A stretch of 64,000 nucleotides of DNA from Phymatolithon calcareum. Taxonomy: Eukaryota; Rhodophyta; Florideophyceae; Hapalidiales. Numbering within the stretch: position 1 is the first letter of the stretch; each line of letters opens with the position of its first letter. Positions 1 to 10,705 of the stretch are shown one piece after another. The notes under the pieces are model-generated. The model saw only the letters and a list, made by a program, of their open reading frames with translations. It did not search any database and was not told the origin of the DNA. Location of the stretch: contig OZ345380.1 of assembly GCA_977006965.1 (NCBI GenBank), forward strand, positions 1,550,001 through 1,614,000, in the 5' to 3' direction. Position numbers and translations under genes: made by a program.

Positions 1-84
1 GGTTCGGGCGAGAGCGTTGTGAGTTGGCTTAGAATCGAATGTGACGACGTGCAGAGTGCTTTGCGTAGCGGATGGGCAATGTAA
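1..84 (+). CDS. Possible C-terminal end of a gene entering from the left
   Basis: The first frame is open from the window edge for 27 codons and stops at TAA (82-84). The composition looks like ordinary coding sequence (ends in LRSGWAM), with no low complexity. Nothing identifies the family. It could equally be a chance open stretch, since only 84 bases are visible. Confidence 0.25.
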   Translation, partial: GSGESVVSWLRIECDDVQSALRSGWAM

Positions 85-544
85 TGATATGCGTCTGTCT
101 AGGTTTTACTGTCCTCATTATTGCTCTTGTACTGGCGTCGTGTGTTTGTATCTAGGGTTAGCTAGCTCAAATCATAATGAGTAGTAGTTTTTGCAAGGGG
201 TGCCGATTTCGCAAATTTTGCCACCTTTTTCGGTCCATGCAGCGAATTTCCTCATTTGCGAATGTATTCACTTTGCACAGATTTACTTATGATCAACAGT
301 TTTGCTGAGAGAAATCTACCTCAGTTCCGTCACACTGGTCCGTTGGTATCAGTCCGCTAACAGAAACAGTTTCTGTGATTTCTGCTCAAATAACAGAGTG
401 AAGAGCTCAATGGGCGACCATTGAAATTACCGTATACAATGTCGAACTATTTTTGAAGTTGACGCCGCGGGGCAGATTCAAGTTGATCATCAAACTCACC
501 CTCACCCTCCGCAGCCACTTCGAAAGCGAGCTCTACCTCACGAG
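85..544. other. Intergenic, nothing recognised
   Basis: No open frame with coding character, no repeat structure and no RNA gene was seen in this stretch. Confidence 0.4.
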
Positions 545-700
545 ATGAATGGAAAATTTACCACCGACGCTACAGATGTGTCCCTTTTTGAGACTAAAGC
601 AGCTCTAAAATCAGCTTTTGCGTTGCACGCACCATTGAAAGGGTACTCATTTGCTGTTTTTCAGACCAGAAGACCTCGATTTACTGCTATCTTCTACTGA
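545..700 (+). pseudogene. Truncated FAR1/MULE-type N-terminal domain
   Basis: A 51-codon frame starts at ATG 545 and stops at TGA 698. Its body (LFETKAALKSAF followed by HAPLKGYSFAVF and a basic RRPRF stretch) resembles the short N-terminal module of FAR1-related and MULE transposases: an F-x-(S/T)-K-x-x-L helix, then a hydrophobic GFS-like strand. The zinc-ligand and DDE parts do not follow. It is probably the 5' stump of a decayed transposase gene. Assignment is by pattern only and could be coincidence. Confidence 0.35.
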
Positions 701-1511
701 AAATAGAGCTCTTCTGCCGATCATCCCACCTTTTATTCGCTTGAAATCTCCTAATTAAAAGACGCAGAGAGATAGAAGAAGTGTCCTTACAATTAGCTAG
801 CAGGAATAACGCCCTGCTTTAATCGAAGTAGAGATAAAATAGATAGACGGCTTGCAAGCCCGATAGGGGAATAGGCCTTCATAAGTATCACTCCACCTAT
901 GGCTTTCGCCGCTATCCCTTAATACTCTATCCCATATATTATACGGGATAAAATCAGGGTTAGGTACAAATATATCTGTATTTTCAAAACTATTGAGAAT
1001 AAACTCAGCATTTTTATTAGCTAAGACAAGTGGCTCGAGGCGGACATTTTGTCAATTCTTTCACTCGCCGTAGAAATTCTCACCAGCACCAAAGATCAAA
1101 GCGGTTCCGACCGATAACGGTTTGATAACCCTTGGTCCATTAAGGGATAAGGACTTTTGACTAAGAATCCGTGAAGCCGGACAAAATGGCCTTCAAAACG
1201 CGGGGTTTAAAAAACCATCAAATCTGCCTCTTACTTCATAGGAGAGAAACTGGAGAATTTGACTTTTGCATCCGCACTACCAGTCTGGAAACGTCCACAG
1301 TTCCAGTCGTAAATAGTTGGATATGTTTTGTGGGCGCAGCATAGATCTGGGTAGCTACTGTGAGCATTTTTTCCCATAATGAGTTCTAGTTTTTGGAAGT
1401 GGAATTGTTTTTCAACCAAACGTCTCGTGATCTTTCATGCTTTTGTTTAGAACTGCGTGATAATATCTGGAGGGAACGTTTGCAAGTCAACGCTGCACTT
1501 AGAATTAGCCA
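701..1511. other. Intergenic, nothing recognised
   Basis: AT-rich DNA with no long open frame. A few short CCGATAAC/GGGATAAGG-like palindromic words occur around 1100-1160, without clear organisation. Confidence 0.4.
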
Positions 1512-1519
1512 CTGCAAAC

Positions 1520-2169
1520 CAAAGCATTGGAAAAAATAATTGCTATTGTAATTATTTAAATTATTGTTCCAATAATTTATTCCTGAGTCGCGCATATTTA
1601 TTGTATTTATTGAGATCTTCGTGGTTACGACAATTATTTTATTTATTTGAAAGCATTATTTACTCGAGAACGCTCGACTAAGTCTACGTTTCTGGGGGAG
1701 AATGACAGCATTTTGGCCCGACGATTATATTGTTTATTTGGGCCCGATGGTATTCTTGAACAGTAAAGTGACATGTTTGTCATCGATAGCACATGACGTG
1801 TCGGCTGCGGACTCCTCATTTAGGATTATGAAAACCATGGCAATCAACACAGTACAACGGGAACTGCGTACCGGGCGAGCACCGTTTGGTAGCACCCAAG
1901 ATGCCGCGAGTTTTCGGTAAGCATGTTCGCGATGAGTTTTTCACACAGTCGGATCCCAACTCCGCTGTGATGTGTGGGGAATCGAAGACGTCAATGCTAT
2001 CGTGACAGAAAGCAGCTAGATGGATCCAATAATTGGGAATAACCAGTTATTTATTCCTCACTGAACTTAAATACAATAATTTATTCCTTCTGCGCTCAAC
2101 AGTCTTGATATTTATTCTCGACACTGAGCGAGAAAAGAATAAAAATAAATAAATAATTCCAATGCTCTG
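1520..2169. mobile_element. Non-autonomous hAT-type element, 650 bp
   Basis: The termini are CAAAGCATTGGAA on the left (1520-1532) and, reverse-complemented, CAGAGCATTGGAA on the right (2157-2169), which agree at 12 of 13 positions. The direct repeat CTGCAAAC flanks the element at 1512-1519 and 2170-2177. An 8-bp duplication with CA-starting ends and G at position 5 is the hAT superfamily signature. Subterminal DNA is A/T-rich (ATTTATTTA runs) on both sides. No transposase is encoded, so this is a MITE-like derivative. It contains one copy of the GGCCC-hairpin module also seen at 39.6, 43.0 and 57.8 kb. Confidence 0.75.
1690..1765 (+). repeat. GGCCC-hairpin module, diverged copy
   Basis: This copy runs GGGGGAG, CAGCATTTTGGCCCGA, an A/T spacer with TTTATTTGGGCCC, then diverges. 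It matches the modules at 39641-39727, 42975-43045 and 57803-57885 in order and spacing. The CACC/CACT ends are not intact here. Confidence 0.5.
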
Positions 2170-2177
2170 CTGCAAAC

Positions 2178-4497
2178 CTATGCCCCGTCCTCGTAAGCAG
2201 TCCACGAAATAATGACTGTTAATGCGGATTTTTTGACTGAGTCTATGCCGCGATCTTGATGAATTCTCAAGAATGACCCTCTTCCAATTGCTTCTGATCT
2301 ATCGATTCAACCTTTAACTTAGAGGTGATCGGTTTCTCGTTGCACCCAGATTACGCAAGAAAAAGGTCCACATTGGTACAAAATATGATAGCCATCGTTC
2401 AGGGGAGTGAAAACCACTTTTCCTGCGGTCATGAAGCCAGCCAGCGGCCTACCACTGATCAAAATATTTCTAGACTTTTAGGCCCACACTGTTCTAAAGT
2501 TTATATTTACGTTCTTCAACTTAGCTGTCCCTAAACGGAAACCATTTGGAGCGGAAGAACGATGCGTAAATCAAAATTTAACTTGGTGGTTATTTGAGGA
2601 CAAAGGGACTTTTTGGAGTGACGTGTGACCTTGAACAGGTCATGTCCTAGGGAACTTGCCCGACGGAAACGGATGAACAATAGTATTTGTTGGATTATGC
2701 TCACATGCTGAATTCCATCTGCGGATGAGTTAGGCGCCTATTATACTATTTTTGGAGAGCACAAGGAACACGATGATGATATGAGTCGATGCAGGAGTAA
2801 AACCGGCTTGCATATTTTTCTAGCGTTTTAGTTAAAGTAGACTTTCTGCTAAATAAGAAAAAAGGGAAAGAGCTGCACTGAGTGCTGACATATGTGCTTC
2901 CACGTCCTTCTTGCAGATAATCTATGAGTACTAGTTTTTCATTCAACCCCTTTACAATGCTTGGGAGGAGCCTCAGTTTCCCATTTTCTTTTCTGAAACT
3001 AGAACCTCACGTGTAACCTTAAACGGAAGCTCTATACCACTTAACCACGAAAAGCATCACAACGAGGAGTACAATGCAGGCCAGCGAACTGCACGAGCAC
3101 CACACTTTTCACAACATACTGCATGAGTTCGAGTTCAGTCCATAGTCGTGGTACTGTAGTTCTAGATTCAAACGGGCTTAATGGCGCGTGCGCAAATCAC
3201 GTGAAGAATTTTAATGGAGCTCGCTCTCTCGAGCAAAAACACAAGACGCGCAGAGAGTAGATTTGGTATCACGCCGTCAACTGTCATGGGAACTGGGTTT
3301 GGTACTCATCCTGTATTGCTAAGCTGACCTCTACAGACTGTTGCAGATCTACGTCGCGCGTGCTGCGAACATCGCGCGAAGCAGCGGCTTTATCCGGTTT
3401 AGGTTGTTCTGAAATGCAATAAACTACTGTAAACGCTCTGGTTGGACGGCGATCATTGGGCTTCACTTTTGACAAGTCGCTCTTGGCATACACTCACATG
3501 CGGGCCTAGGCATAGCCCATGGCAGGTGCACCGCACGTGTGCCCACGTTGCGCGACACGCATCGGTTGCGCTTACACAATATCCGTTGTCGAACATGGCG
3601 TCGGGATGTGCGTGGCGCAGCACATGGCAAGGGAGGCTGATCAACGTATAGACGACGAGGACACCATCGGGCACCACGGCGAATAAACTAATGTGAATAC
3701 CATGGTCTTAGTCCTACATCCATGTTTTGGAGCAAGACGACTTATCAGGTTAACGGTTAACATGAGCCATGGCAGAATTTGTGTAAGGGACACACGCAAT
3801 GCGATAAGCGCTTACAAGCACGACGTCTGCACTAAAGTTCAGTACACGCTCGAGCTTGCAAGAACTTGCTTCATCTAACAGTCACTGGAGCGGCGGCACA
3901 AATTGCTCGAACGTCGCATTTTGTAAACCAAAGACAAACGAACGCCCGTTCCTCTTCCCCAGATTCGCGTTCACGGCTTCTGCACGGAAATATGTTCACG
4001 CAGAATACCGCACATCTCGAAAAATTTCTAGACTTCGTGGTGGCAAATAGCGTTCCAACTATTGGACAGAAATAAGGAAAAACGCACTACTTTTTCCCGT
4101 CAAGCCGGCATTTACGCAGTCCTGAGAAGCCTAAGGTGAGCGCTTCCACTACAGCGCCTGAGGAATGCGGAGAAGGCGCGTGAGTATCCTACTTTCAAAC
4201 TCAACAAATCATTAGCTTCGCGTGATTCTCCGCTTTCAAGAGTTAGTCATGACACAGTGAGTCGCTAGCTGAAGTAGTACTCCCCTCGCGAGATGGAGCT
4301 ACCAATTATTCTTGGTGTATATTAAGAAGAAGAATAAGTTGATCCATTTTCATGATGATACGGATATTAATTTTTGTATTGACGAGGACGTCATAAGAAG
4401 AAAGTTGGGAATAGTATAACAACCACATACACGCTGCATGTATGATGCCCAAGTTCCTGTGTTACAGAAACTGTAATTACATTTCCTGTACTTCTGC
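2178..4497. other. Intergenic, no gene supported
   Basis: Only short, overlapping open frames without coding character occur. A slightly GC-richer patch around 3440-3660 has open frames on both strands, but nothing recognisable and no start context that decides a gene. Confidence 0.35.
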
Positions 4498-4829
4498 CTA
4501 GTGTCTATGTGACGAAAACCCTCAATTAAGCGTGGATTTAAAACCTCAAAAAAGTTTATAAAAAGAATGCGGAACAGTTTTTTAGCGCCAGATTCGGAAA
4601 GGCAGGCTTTTGTTCTTTGTGGGGTGTACCCCTTTTACACCCTTAAAACCGCGTCGTTCGCCGGTAGGAACGAAAATCCGCTGATCACTCACAAAAAAAG
4701 ACATCTACCATGCCTCGAGAAAAAGACCCGCGCCGAGTGGTCGGTGCAGCCGTGCACCCCAAAGCAACCTCTGTGACAAGTCTATCAGAGTGCTGCCGAC
4801 TATAAGGAGCGTTTTCCAAGTCAAAAAAG

Positions 4830-5426
4830 GTGAACGACACCGTTCAAGAGGTACTCGTCGATGATTTCAAGGGTCGATCGAGCACGTCCCTTCGCGTGAA
4901 ATGGGTTCTTGTTCAGAAGCCGATCCAGAAGACTAAGATTAAGACTATCAAGATTATTAACGTCAAGGCAGGGAAGGCAGACGAAGACTCTCGTTCCTCT
5001 CGAATGGTTATATCGAGTCCCAGCAGGCAAAATTCTGTACCTCGAATGCCGGCTTACAGTACTCGTGGTCGAATATCTTCTTCGCCAAACGCCGAGTTCT
5101 CGTTTCCAATGCCAACCACAAGCACAACAGAAGGACACACAAACCTGAACACAAGCAAGAGAAGCTCTGAACGCCCTATGCTGGGCTCTCTCGCTTACGC
5201 CCTGCAAGGTTCTTGGGACCAAGCCTCGCAAGAAGAGCTTGATGTCATTACGCCAGACCCTGCTCCAAGCGCTTTTGTTCATGGAGTGCCATGGTTCGAG
5301 CGCCAGGTTCTATGTCCAATTGGAGGAAGAATTCCCCGTCAGTTCTGGAATGTTCGAACTATAAACGGAGATATTTTTTTCCAAACTGTGGGATCGGTTT
5401 ACTCACGCCGTATGACTGCTTCATGA
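4830..5426 (+). CDS. piggyBac-like transposase, N-terminal frame
   Basis: This frame is open from 4806, begins with a GTG near 4830, and has its first in-frame ATG at 5004 (Met-Val-Ile-Ser). The true start is therefore unclear, and an upstream exon is possible. It carries a Lys/Ser-rich, probably disordered N-terminus, then an acidic stretch and the conserved pre-catalytic block ending IPRQFWNVRTINGDIFF. The next conserved block (TPYDCFMTMFP) is in the -1 frame. The switch falls on T TTT TTC at 5375-5381, an exact X XXY YYZ slippery heptamer in this frame. Either a programmed -1 shift or a one-base loss joins it to the frame ending at 6976. Confidence 0.7.
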   Translation: MNDTVQEVLVDDFKGRSSTSLRVKWVLVQKPIQKTKIKTIKIINVKAGKADEDSRSSRMVISSPSRQNSVPRMPAYSTRGRISSSPNAEFSFPMPTTSTTEGHTNLNTSKRSSERPMLGSLAYALQGSWDQASQEELDVITPDPAPSAFVHGVPWFERQVLCPIGGRIPRQFWNVRTINGDIFFQTVGSVYSRRMTAS

Positions 5427-6976
5427 CAATGTTCCCCCAAATGCACCTCCGAAAAATTGTTGCTTGGACGTCCGCTAAGCTGAAAAGAATCGGAAGAAAG
5501 GAGACTACGGTGACAGAGCTTCTTAAGTTTTTTGGAATACTGGTTCTCATGACAAGATTTGAGTTCGGCGCAAAAAGGGACTTATGGATGTCTACCACGC
5601 CGAACAAGTATATCCCAGCTCCTTCATTTTCAAACACTGGGATGAACAGAGATAGGCTCTCCGAGTACCTCCGGTGCATCACGTTCAGCGTGCAACCAAG
5701 TGAGCAAGGCACTATGTCGTCCGCGCAGCACCGGTGGGCGCTCGTTCAGGATTTTTTCGATGCAATTAACGATCACAGAAAGCGTACTGTATCTCCGTCA
5801 GATTTGATTTGCGTTGACGAGTCTATTTCTCGGTGGTATAGAAACGGAGGTCATTGGATCGACATCGGGCTGCCGCAATACATCGCTATAGACCGCAAAC
5901 TGGAGAGCGGTTGCGAAATACAAAATTCGGCGTGCGGAAGAAGCAGGATAATGTTGCATCTTGAGCTGGTAACCACTGCAGAGGACGAGAAACAAAAAGA
6001 CTTCGAGGATGAAACTGCCCATGGTACAGCTCTTCTGAGCCGTCTTGTCGCCGCATACTCTGGTACAAGACGCATTGTCTGTGCAGATTCATACTTTTCG
6101 AGCGTCGAATCTGCAGAAATGCTTCTCCGACTGGGCCTGAAGTTCATAAGGGTCATCAAAACTGCGACGAAGAAGTCTCCAATGGAGTACCTATCACAAG
6201 CTGAGCTCTCAGAAAGGGGTCAGTGCGTTGCTATGGTTCGAAAATCGTTGACCGGTGACCCCTCAATGATGGCGGCGATGTGGGTTGACCGAGATCGCCG
6301 TTATTTTTTTTCGACTACGTCAATCACTATGCAAGGGAAATCTTACAGGCGTGTGCGCTGGCGTCAGCTCGAAGATGGAGCTTCACGTGTTGAGCTTTCA
6401 GTCCCTCACCCTGAAGTATGCGAGACGTACTATTCGGCCTGTACTCAAATTGACAGGCATAATCGATGCCTTCAAGAGAGTTTGGACATGGAGAAGAAAT
6501 TTCGCACTCAAGAATGGTCCTTTCGTGTTAACACATCTCTTCTGGCGATTTGCGTCGTTGATAGATGGCTTTTGTTTTCTGGCGCACATCAAGAATCTCA
6601 AGACCACATGACGCAGCGAAGGTACTATGAAACACTGGCCGAACAACTCATCGACAACTCATTTGATTCGCGCAATGTTCGTCAACGTTTAGTCAACCCA
6701 AAACGTAAATATGCCTCCGGACGTGGTGTTGGAACCCACTTAACACCCACGAAGAAGAAAAGCAAGACTTCAGCTGGCATGATGACTTCTTTTGCTGTGC
6801 AGAACAACTGCAGAGTCTGTCAAGTTAAGAAAACGACCCTCGTGGGCTCGTCATGTAATAGGCTTGATGGCGCCGCAGTCTACATATGTGGCACGTCAAC
6901 TGGCAGAAACTGTTTTGCCAAGCATGTTGAACACATCCATGTGCTTGATGCTTTTGACCAGCCTGATAGTGAGTAG
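5291..6976 (+). CDS. piggyBac-like transposase, catalytic frame
   Basis: This cut-and-paste transposase acts on the element's own ends. In the 561-residue frame the three catalytic Asp are visible: D176 in CVDESISRWYRNGG, D266 in IVCADSYFSS and D388 in QIDRHNR. These are the piggyBac DDD arrangement, the last matching the VDRHDQ-type motif. The C-terminus has a Cys-rich zinc-finger-like domain (CRVCQVKKTT, later C...RNCFAKH), as in piggyBac and PGBD proteins. The first ~28 residues of this frame are probably not translated as shown, since homologous sequence continues upstream in the other frame. All catalytic motifs are intact, so the element may be active if the frame break is bypassed. Confidence 0.88.
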   Translation: MVRAPGSMSNWRKNSPSVLECSNYKRRYFFPNCGIGLLTPYDCFMTMFPQMHLRKIVAWTSAKLKRIGRKETTVTELLKFFGILVLMTRFEFGAKRDLWMSTTPNKYIPAPSFSNTGMNRDRLSEYLRCITFSVQPSEQGTMSSAQHRWALVQDFFDAINDHRKRTVSPSDLICVDESISRWYRNGGHWIDIGLPQYIAIDRKLESGCEIQNSACGRSRIMLHLELVTTAEDEKQKDFEDETAHGTALLSRLVAAYSGTRRIVCADSYFSSVESAEMLLRLGLKFIRVIKTATKKSPMEYLSQAELSERGQCVAMVRKSLTGDPSMMAAMWVDRDRRYFFSTTSITMQGKSYRRVRWRQLEDGASRVELSVPHPEVCETYYSACTQIDRHNRCLQESLDMEKKFRTQEWSFRVNTSLLAICVVDRWLLFSGAHQESQDHMTQRRYYETLAEQLIDNSFDSRNVRQRLVNPKRKYASGRGVGTHLTPTKKKSKTSAGMMTSFAVQNNCRVCQVKKTTLVGSSCNRLDGAAVYICGTSTGRNCFAKHVEHIHVLDAFDQPDSE

Positions 6977-7043
6977 CTTTCGTGTCCAAAAATTAAATGA
7001 TTCTCATTCCCTCAATTGAGGGAAAATTCCCGTCACATAGACA

Positions 7044-7212
7044 CTAGACTTTCTAGTATACTTTTCACGAAATATTTGTAGAATCATCTAGAAACACATT
7101 CGAACTTCTAGATGTGTCTAGAACACGATTACAACTTTCTAGAAACATGTGCAAACTAATTGGACCTTCCGGATTGTTCTAGAACACTAATAGAACTTTG
7201 TAGAAACATCTA
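7044..7212. repeat. Cluster of CTAG/TTCTAGAA-like words
   Basis: Immediately outside the piggyBac right end, CTAG recurs about eight times in roughly 165 bp. It is usually within TCTAGAA, TTCTAGA or TTTCTAGAAAC, at loose 20-30 bp spacing. TTCNNGAA is also the core of a heat-shock element, but no gene start lies close enough to support that role. The CTAG-rich DNA may simply be a favoured insertion target. Confidence 0.5.
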
Positions 7213-7417
7213 GAGCAATAAAATGTGCAATTTTCGTGCACATAAGTTTTGATAGATAAAATAGGACATGTCTATACAAACCCCACCTGGAATCCGACTA
7301 GCGGACAGGAGGGATACAGAAAACCAACGAGTGATAATAAGTAAATAAACAAAGAGAAATATCGCATATACACAACTCCCACCAGCTCAATCAACCCCTG
7401 AATTAGCCATTCGTTTC

Positions 7418-7860
7418 AGAGAGTACGGAGAACATTCTAGGTTTGATCTTCTGGACTTCCATAGTGCGAAGATGTTTCCGTATTTAGAAAAGATATCTCC
7501 TCTTCTTGGTCGCGACTTTGAAGATTCTTGGCCACTTTGCAGTGCTCTTGAGTGTTTATCCAGGCAGTAGTGGTGTCTGTATGAACTTGAGAACTTAGAA
7601 GAACAACCAGTAGTGAACAGTCAGCGCAACATGGATATGGCAATCACAGATTTACGGGCAAGGGTCTCCTGGAAACAGAATGGGTTCACGACGCGCCGAA
7701 TATGTGTATCTAAGTACTGTTGTCTTAGTATCGCTGTGACTTCGGTGGAGTTGAGTGCCATAAGTATGATTTCCTTCCGGCTGGATGAGCATCAATCAGG
7801 ACGATATCGGATGTCCTCCGGGGGCTGCGGGAAAAAGAGAAAGCTCTCAACTTGATGTTC
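7418..7860 (+). pseudogene. Decayed coding repeat, family unknown
   Basis: One frame reads RFDLLDFHSAKMFPYLEKIS and continues in-frame with coding character until a TAG near 7570, then resumes as LYELENLEEQ. A diverged second copy lies at 11038-11260, with the same order of blocks in both DNA and protein. The later sequence to about 8460 keeps scraps of coding-like sequence broken by stops. It is probably a dead transposon gene. I do not recognise the family. Confidence 0.4.
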
Positions 7861-8825
7861 GAGAGATTGGCAAAACATTGAATAATATGCATAGCAGTTC
7901 ATGGAAACTGCGCAGTTTGAATTGTTTACCGAAAACAGCTTGCATTTCGTTCCATAGTCCATGGATCTAAGACAGGGGCATGGCGCTGATTTCCCAGAAC
8001 GATTGTTGTTAACTTTTTGGAAGCCTGAATGCTCTCAAAACGGCTTCAATAGCTTTCGGTTGCCTACATTCATCTTCAAGACGGAGACGGGCATTATTGG
8101 GCTGACCATATCTGTTCCAATATCTCTAAACCCTTTCGAGAATATTCGCGGCAAGTATAATCCCATAAAATAACCATGGGCTGCAGTCTCCTATCGGAGG
8201 AAACTGTTCAGCGACGATGCTTCCTTCCTTAGGCCGTATATATTTTGGCGGTGGTTTAATTTGGCCTCTCATTTCCTGATTGAGCTCGTAACGCTTCAGC
8301 GAGCACTTGTATTGAACAACATTATCAACATCAACCTAGGAGCTCTAAAACGGCTCCTTCCAAGAGGAACCAACGGAGTAGTCACAGACTCTCAACGTAC
8401 GATTAGTCTAGTGTCAGTGCCCCCTTTTCTGAAGGGTGTGCAATCGCTCGCTTCAGCTCTTCTTTAAGCCGCGATCCTAATCACATCTACTGAAATAAAG
8501 AGTCACATCATAAGACTCACCACAGCACTGCCATCCACGGAAGTGGACCTACAGACTGAATATGGGTGCAAAAGACTCACTTGGGCCCTCACAAGAAGAG
8601 AAATTTGTTGAAATATCATATATCATCAACTGTCAGCCACTAATACACATCGGACAGGCCTAATGTTTTTGAAATCCAACAAAATTCGAATTAAGGAGAT
8701 TTTAAGAGAATAGAGTGTGGAAGAGTGCGAAGCGGCCCTGTTACTCAAACTGAGGTTTGGGAGCTTTTAAAATAAACATCACATTTCCCATTTCCTCCCC
8801 TGTATTACGTCCGCTGAGCGTACCG
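7861..8825. other. Decayed repeat DNA
   Basis: Short frame-broken coding-like stretches occur (for example around 8190-8250). There is no intact gene, and it probably continues the element remnant on its left. Confidence 0.3.
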
Positions 8826-9206
8826 TCAAAATTTCATTGCAGTTGTCTTCTGCGTTAGCAGTGTCTTTTCCTCCACGTCATGTTTAGACGACATCCTCTG
8901 CTCCAATTTGGTCTTCTGCGTCGCTAGATTCGGGAGAAGGACCAATCGAAGCCACACGCGCAATTGCTGGTTCTGGTCTTGCTGTGGGTTTGAGACTGTT
9001 GTCTGGTTTGCTTCAACTTTTCTCTTCCGACCTCTTCTGCTCAACTCTCGTGCGGCGAATTTCGTAGTGCTCAAGAAACGAACATCTTCTTCGAATTCTG
9101 ATCGGTCTGTCGCGAATTGTGTTTGGGCCCAACGTTTTAGACGAGCCTTCTTACAATTAAGATTTCCGGCTGTTAGAAATCTCAAGATTCTGAAACAATC
9201 TTCCAT
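8826..9206 (-). CDS. Hypothetical small basic protein
   Basis: A 126-codon frame from ATG 9206 encodes a charged protein with a basic RRGRKRKVE stretch, resembling a nuclear-localisation signal, and a Gln-rich segment. It resembles no family I know. It may be a gene, an exon or a transposon remnant. A second coding-like frame on the same strand (9489-9779, no ATG, ends FSDCSSSASDG) could belong to the same broken unit. Confidence 0.25.
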   Translation of the reverse strand: MEDCFRILRFLTAGNLNCKKARLKRWAQTQFATDRSEFEEDVRFLSTTKFAARELSRRGRKRKVEANQTTVSNPQQDQNQQLRVWLRLVLLPNLATQKTKLEQRMSSKHDVEEKTLLTQKTTAMKF

Positions 9207-9209
9207 CAA

Positions 9210-10490
9210 CTTTTCAGTCTATATTCATGCCTGCTGCTGGATCCCGGTGGATCCGAAAATGATGTTAATGCATATATAACTATTGAAGACCCGTGTACCT
9301 GCAATGTGATGATATCCTGCACTCGTTCATTCGCCCCGTACTCCGTTTCCAGCTCCTGTGATGATATCCTTCATATGACCCCAATTGTCCCTTCACACAT
9401 GTCCTTCCTGATCAGGGGGGCCAATCCCTTTGGCCCAGATGTCTACGTCATAACATGCAATACTAATGAGCAAGGGGCTTGTTCAGACTCATCCATCGCT
9501 TGCTGAGGAGGAGCAATCGGAGAACGGAAGGGAGTCAGCATGTATTTTGTCTTCGTTTTTCAGAGACAAAAGGTGCTGAGCAGCTTCTTGCTCAAGTTCG
9601 ACATTCTCTACCTGTATAAGGCGAACAGGCACTACTCGTGCTATGCAGAAATGGTCACATATCGTTGCTAGAACCCTAAGAGTACTAGAGAAGTAATTGG
9701 AATAGTGTTGGGAGCTCGGTAACCGCAGTGAATGCTTTCGAAAGTTGGCTTCAAACACCCGAAATGGACTATCTTTCAATCACAAGTCCAGAATATATTC
9801 AAAAAATAGGATGTCCAACTCGGTCCAGATTTGTCCAGGAATAGATATGTTATACGAGAGGCTTGCGACCTCGAATTACTTTGCCTAGTAAATGTCATTC
9901 GATGTGTGCCATTCGAACGAGATGGGGTGCAGGTCCCATTTTATTTTTTCGACTGGAGCACTTCGTAACTAGTATATGCCAGATTAGATCTGATTCGTAG
10001 TGCTGTATGTGCGACTTGGAATAGAATAACAGGCAAGGGGGGCGCATAGTATGTCGTCCACGTTACATCATCTTCTCTCGCATGGAATTCTTGGGTTGAT
10101 ACACATCTCCACCGAAAACGCTATGTAAGCCGGACGTAGATAGTTAACTAGATCGAAAGACGGAGAAGGGTTTGACCGGACCGAACGGACCACAAACGAA
10201 AAAAGACAAGTTTCCGGCGCGGGCGCGGGCGCCCGCGCCGGCGCAAGTGGCCGCAGCGATAAAGCTGCACAAAGCGCTCCTTCCGACGGTAATCCCGCCG
10301 GAAATGGCGGACGCGATCGTGAACGCGCACTCCAGGGACTTGGCGAATCGAGAACTTGCCACACTTGAAATGCCAGACCCAAGCCCGCCGTTGCAAGATG
10401 TCGAGAAAATCTTGCGAATTTAAGCGGATTTGATACAGGCCGGCTATCATACCGGTCCGGCCCGTTCACCTGTGCGTCACAGATAGGAAC
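9210..10490. other. Intergenic, with a GC-rich patch
   Basis: Mostly unremarkable. A GC-rich run of alternating G and C (about 10217-10250) forms a self-complementary patch. The + frame across 10172-10423 is open and Ala/Pro-rich but begins with TTG, so it is not supported as a gene. Confidence 0.35.
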
Positions 10491-10496
10491 CAAGAG

Positions 10497-10705
10497 CTCA
10501 GTCAGGAATTTTTCCCCGCTACAGTGCAGGGTTTTTTTGAACTTGTAAGAGCTGTGATCCGGCCTCCCCATGGGAGAAGACTATCACCTTCTGGTAGTAT
10601 GGTAGTACATGGATTCCGCCCTGAGTGGTGTGCCGCAACGTTCAAGGAAGCTGGGAGAGAAGACAGAAGAAGATGAAAGAAGGCAGCGAGATGACTAGCT
10701 ACCGT
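10497..10705 (+). repeat. Dispersed repeat, copy 1 (inverted partner at 35.5 kb)
   Basis: From GAGCTC-GTCAGGAATTTTTCCC-like sequence through TAGTACATGGATTCCGCC to the purine-rich AGATGAAAGAAGG tail, this stretch matches the reverse complement of 35467-35690. Identity is about 80% by eye. Both copies keep a partly open frame (shared block RRLSPS), suggesting a piece of a transposon coding region. Family unknown. Confidence 0.6.

Larger units (their letters stand above)
4502..7043 (+). mobile_element. piggyBac-like DNA transposon, 2.54 kb
   Basis: A 13-bp perfect terminal inverted repeat, TGTCTATGTGACG, occupies 4502-4514 and (reverse complement) 7031-7043. A second conserved block, CCCTCAATT, lies a few bases inside each end (4519-4527 and the reverse complement at 7014-7022). 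Both ends abut CTAG (4498-4501, 7044-7047), the probable 4-bp target duplication. The element encodes a DDE_Tnp_1_7/piggyBac-type transposase, apparently in two overlapping frames. Canonical piggyBac elements duplicate TTAA, so CTAG is unusual. The near-perfect ends suggest a recent insertion. Confidence 0.88.

Noticed and set aside
7044-7212. Heat-shock promoter from TTCTAGAA words
   Set aside because: No gene start follows within a reasonable distance and the words are better explained by CTAG richness at the transposon flank.
10172-10423. Ala/Pro-rich + frame through a GC-rich patch
   Set aside because: GC-rich DNA opens frames on several strands at once; no ATG start and no homologous motif.
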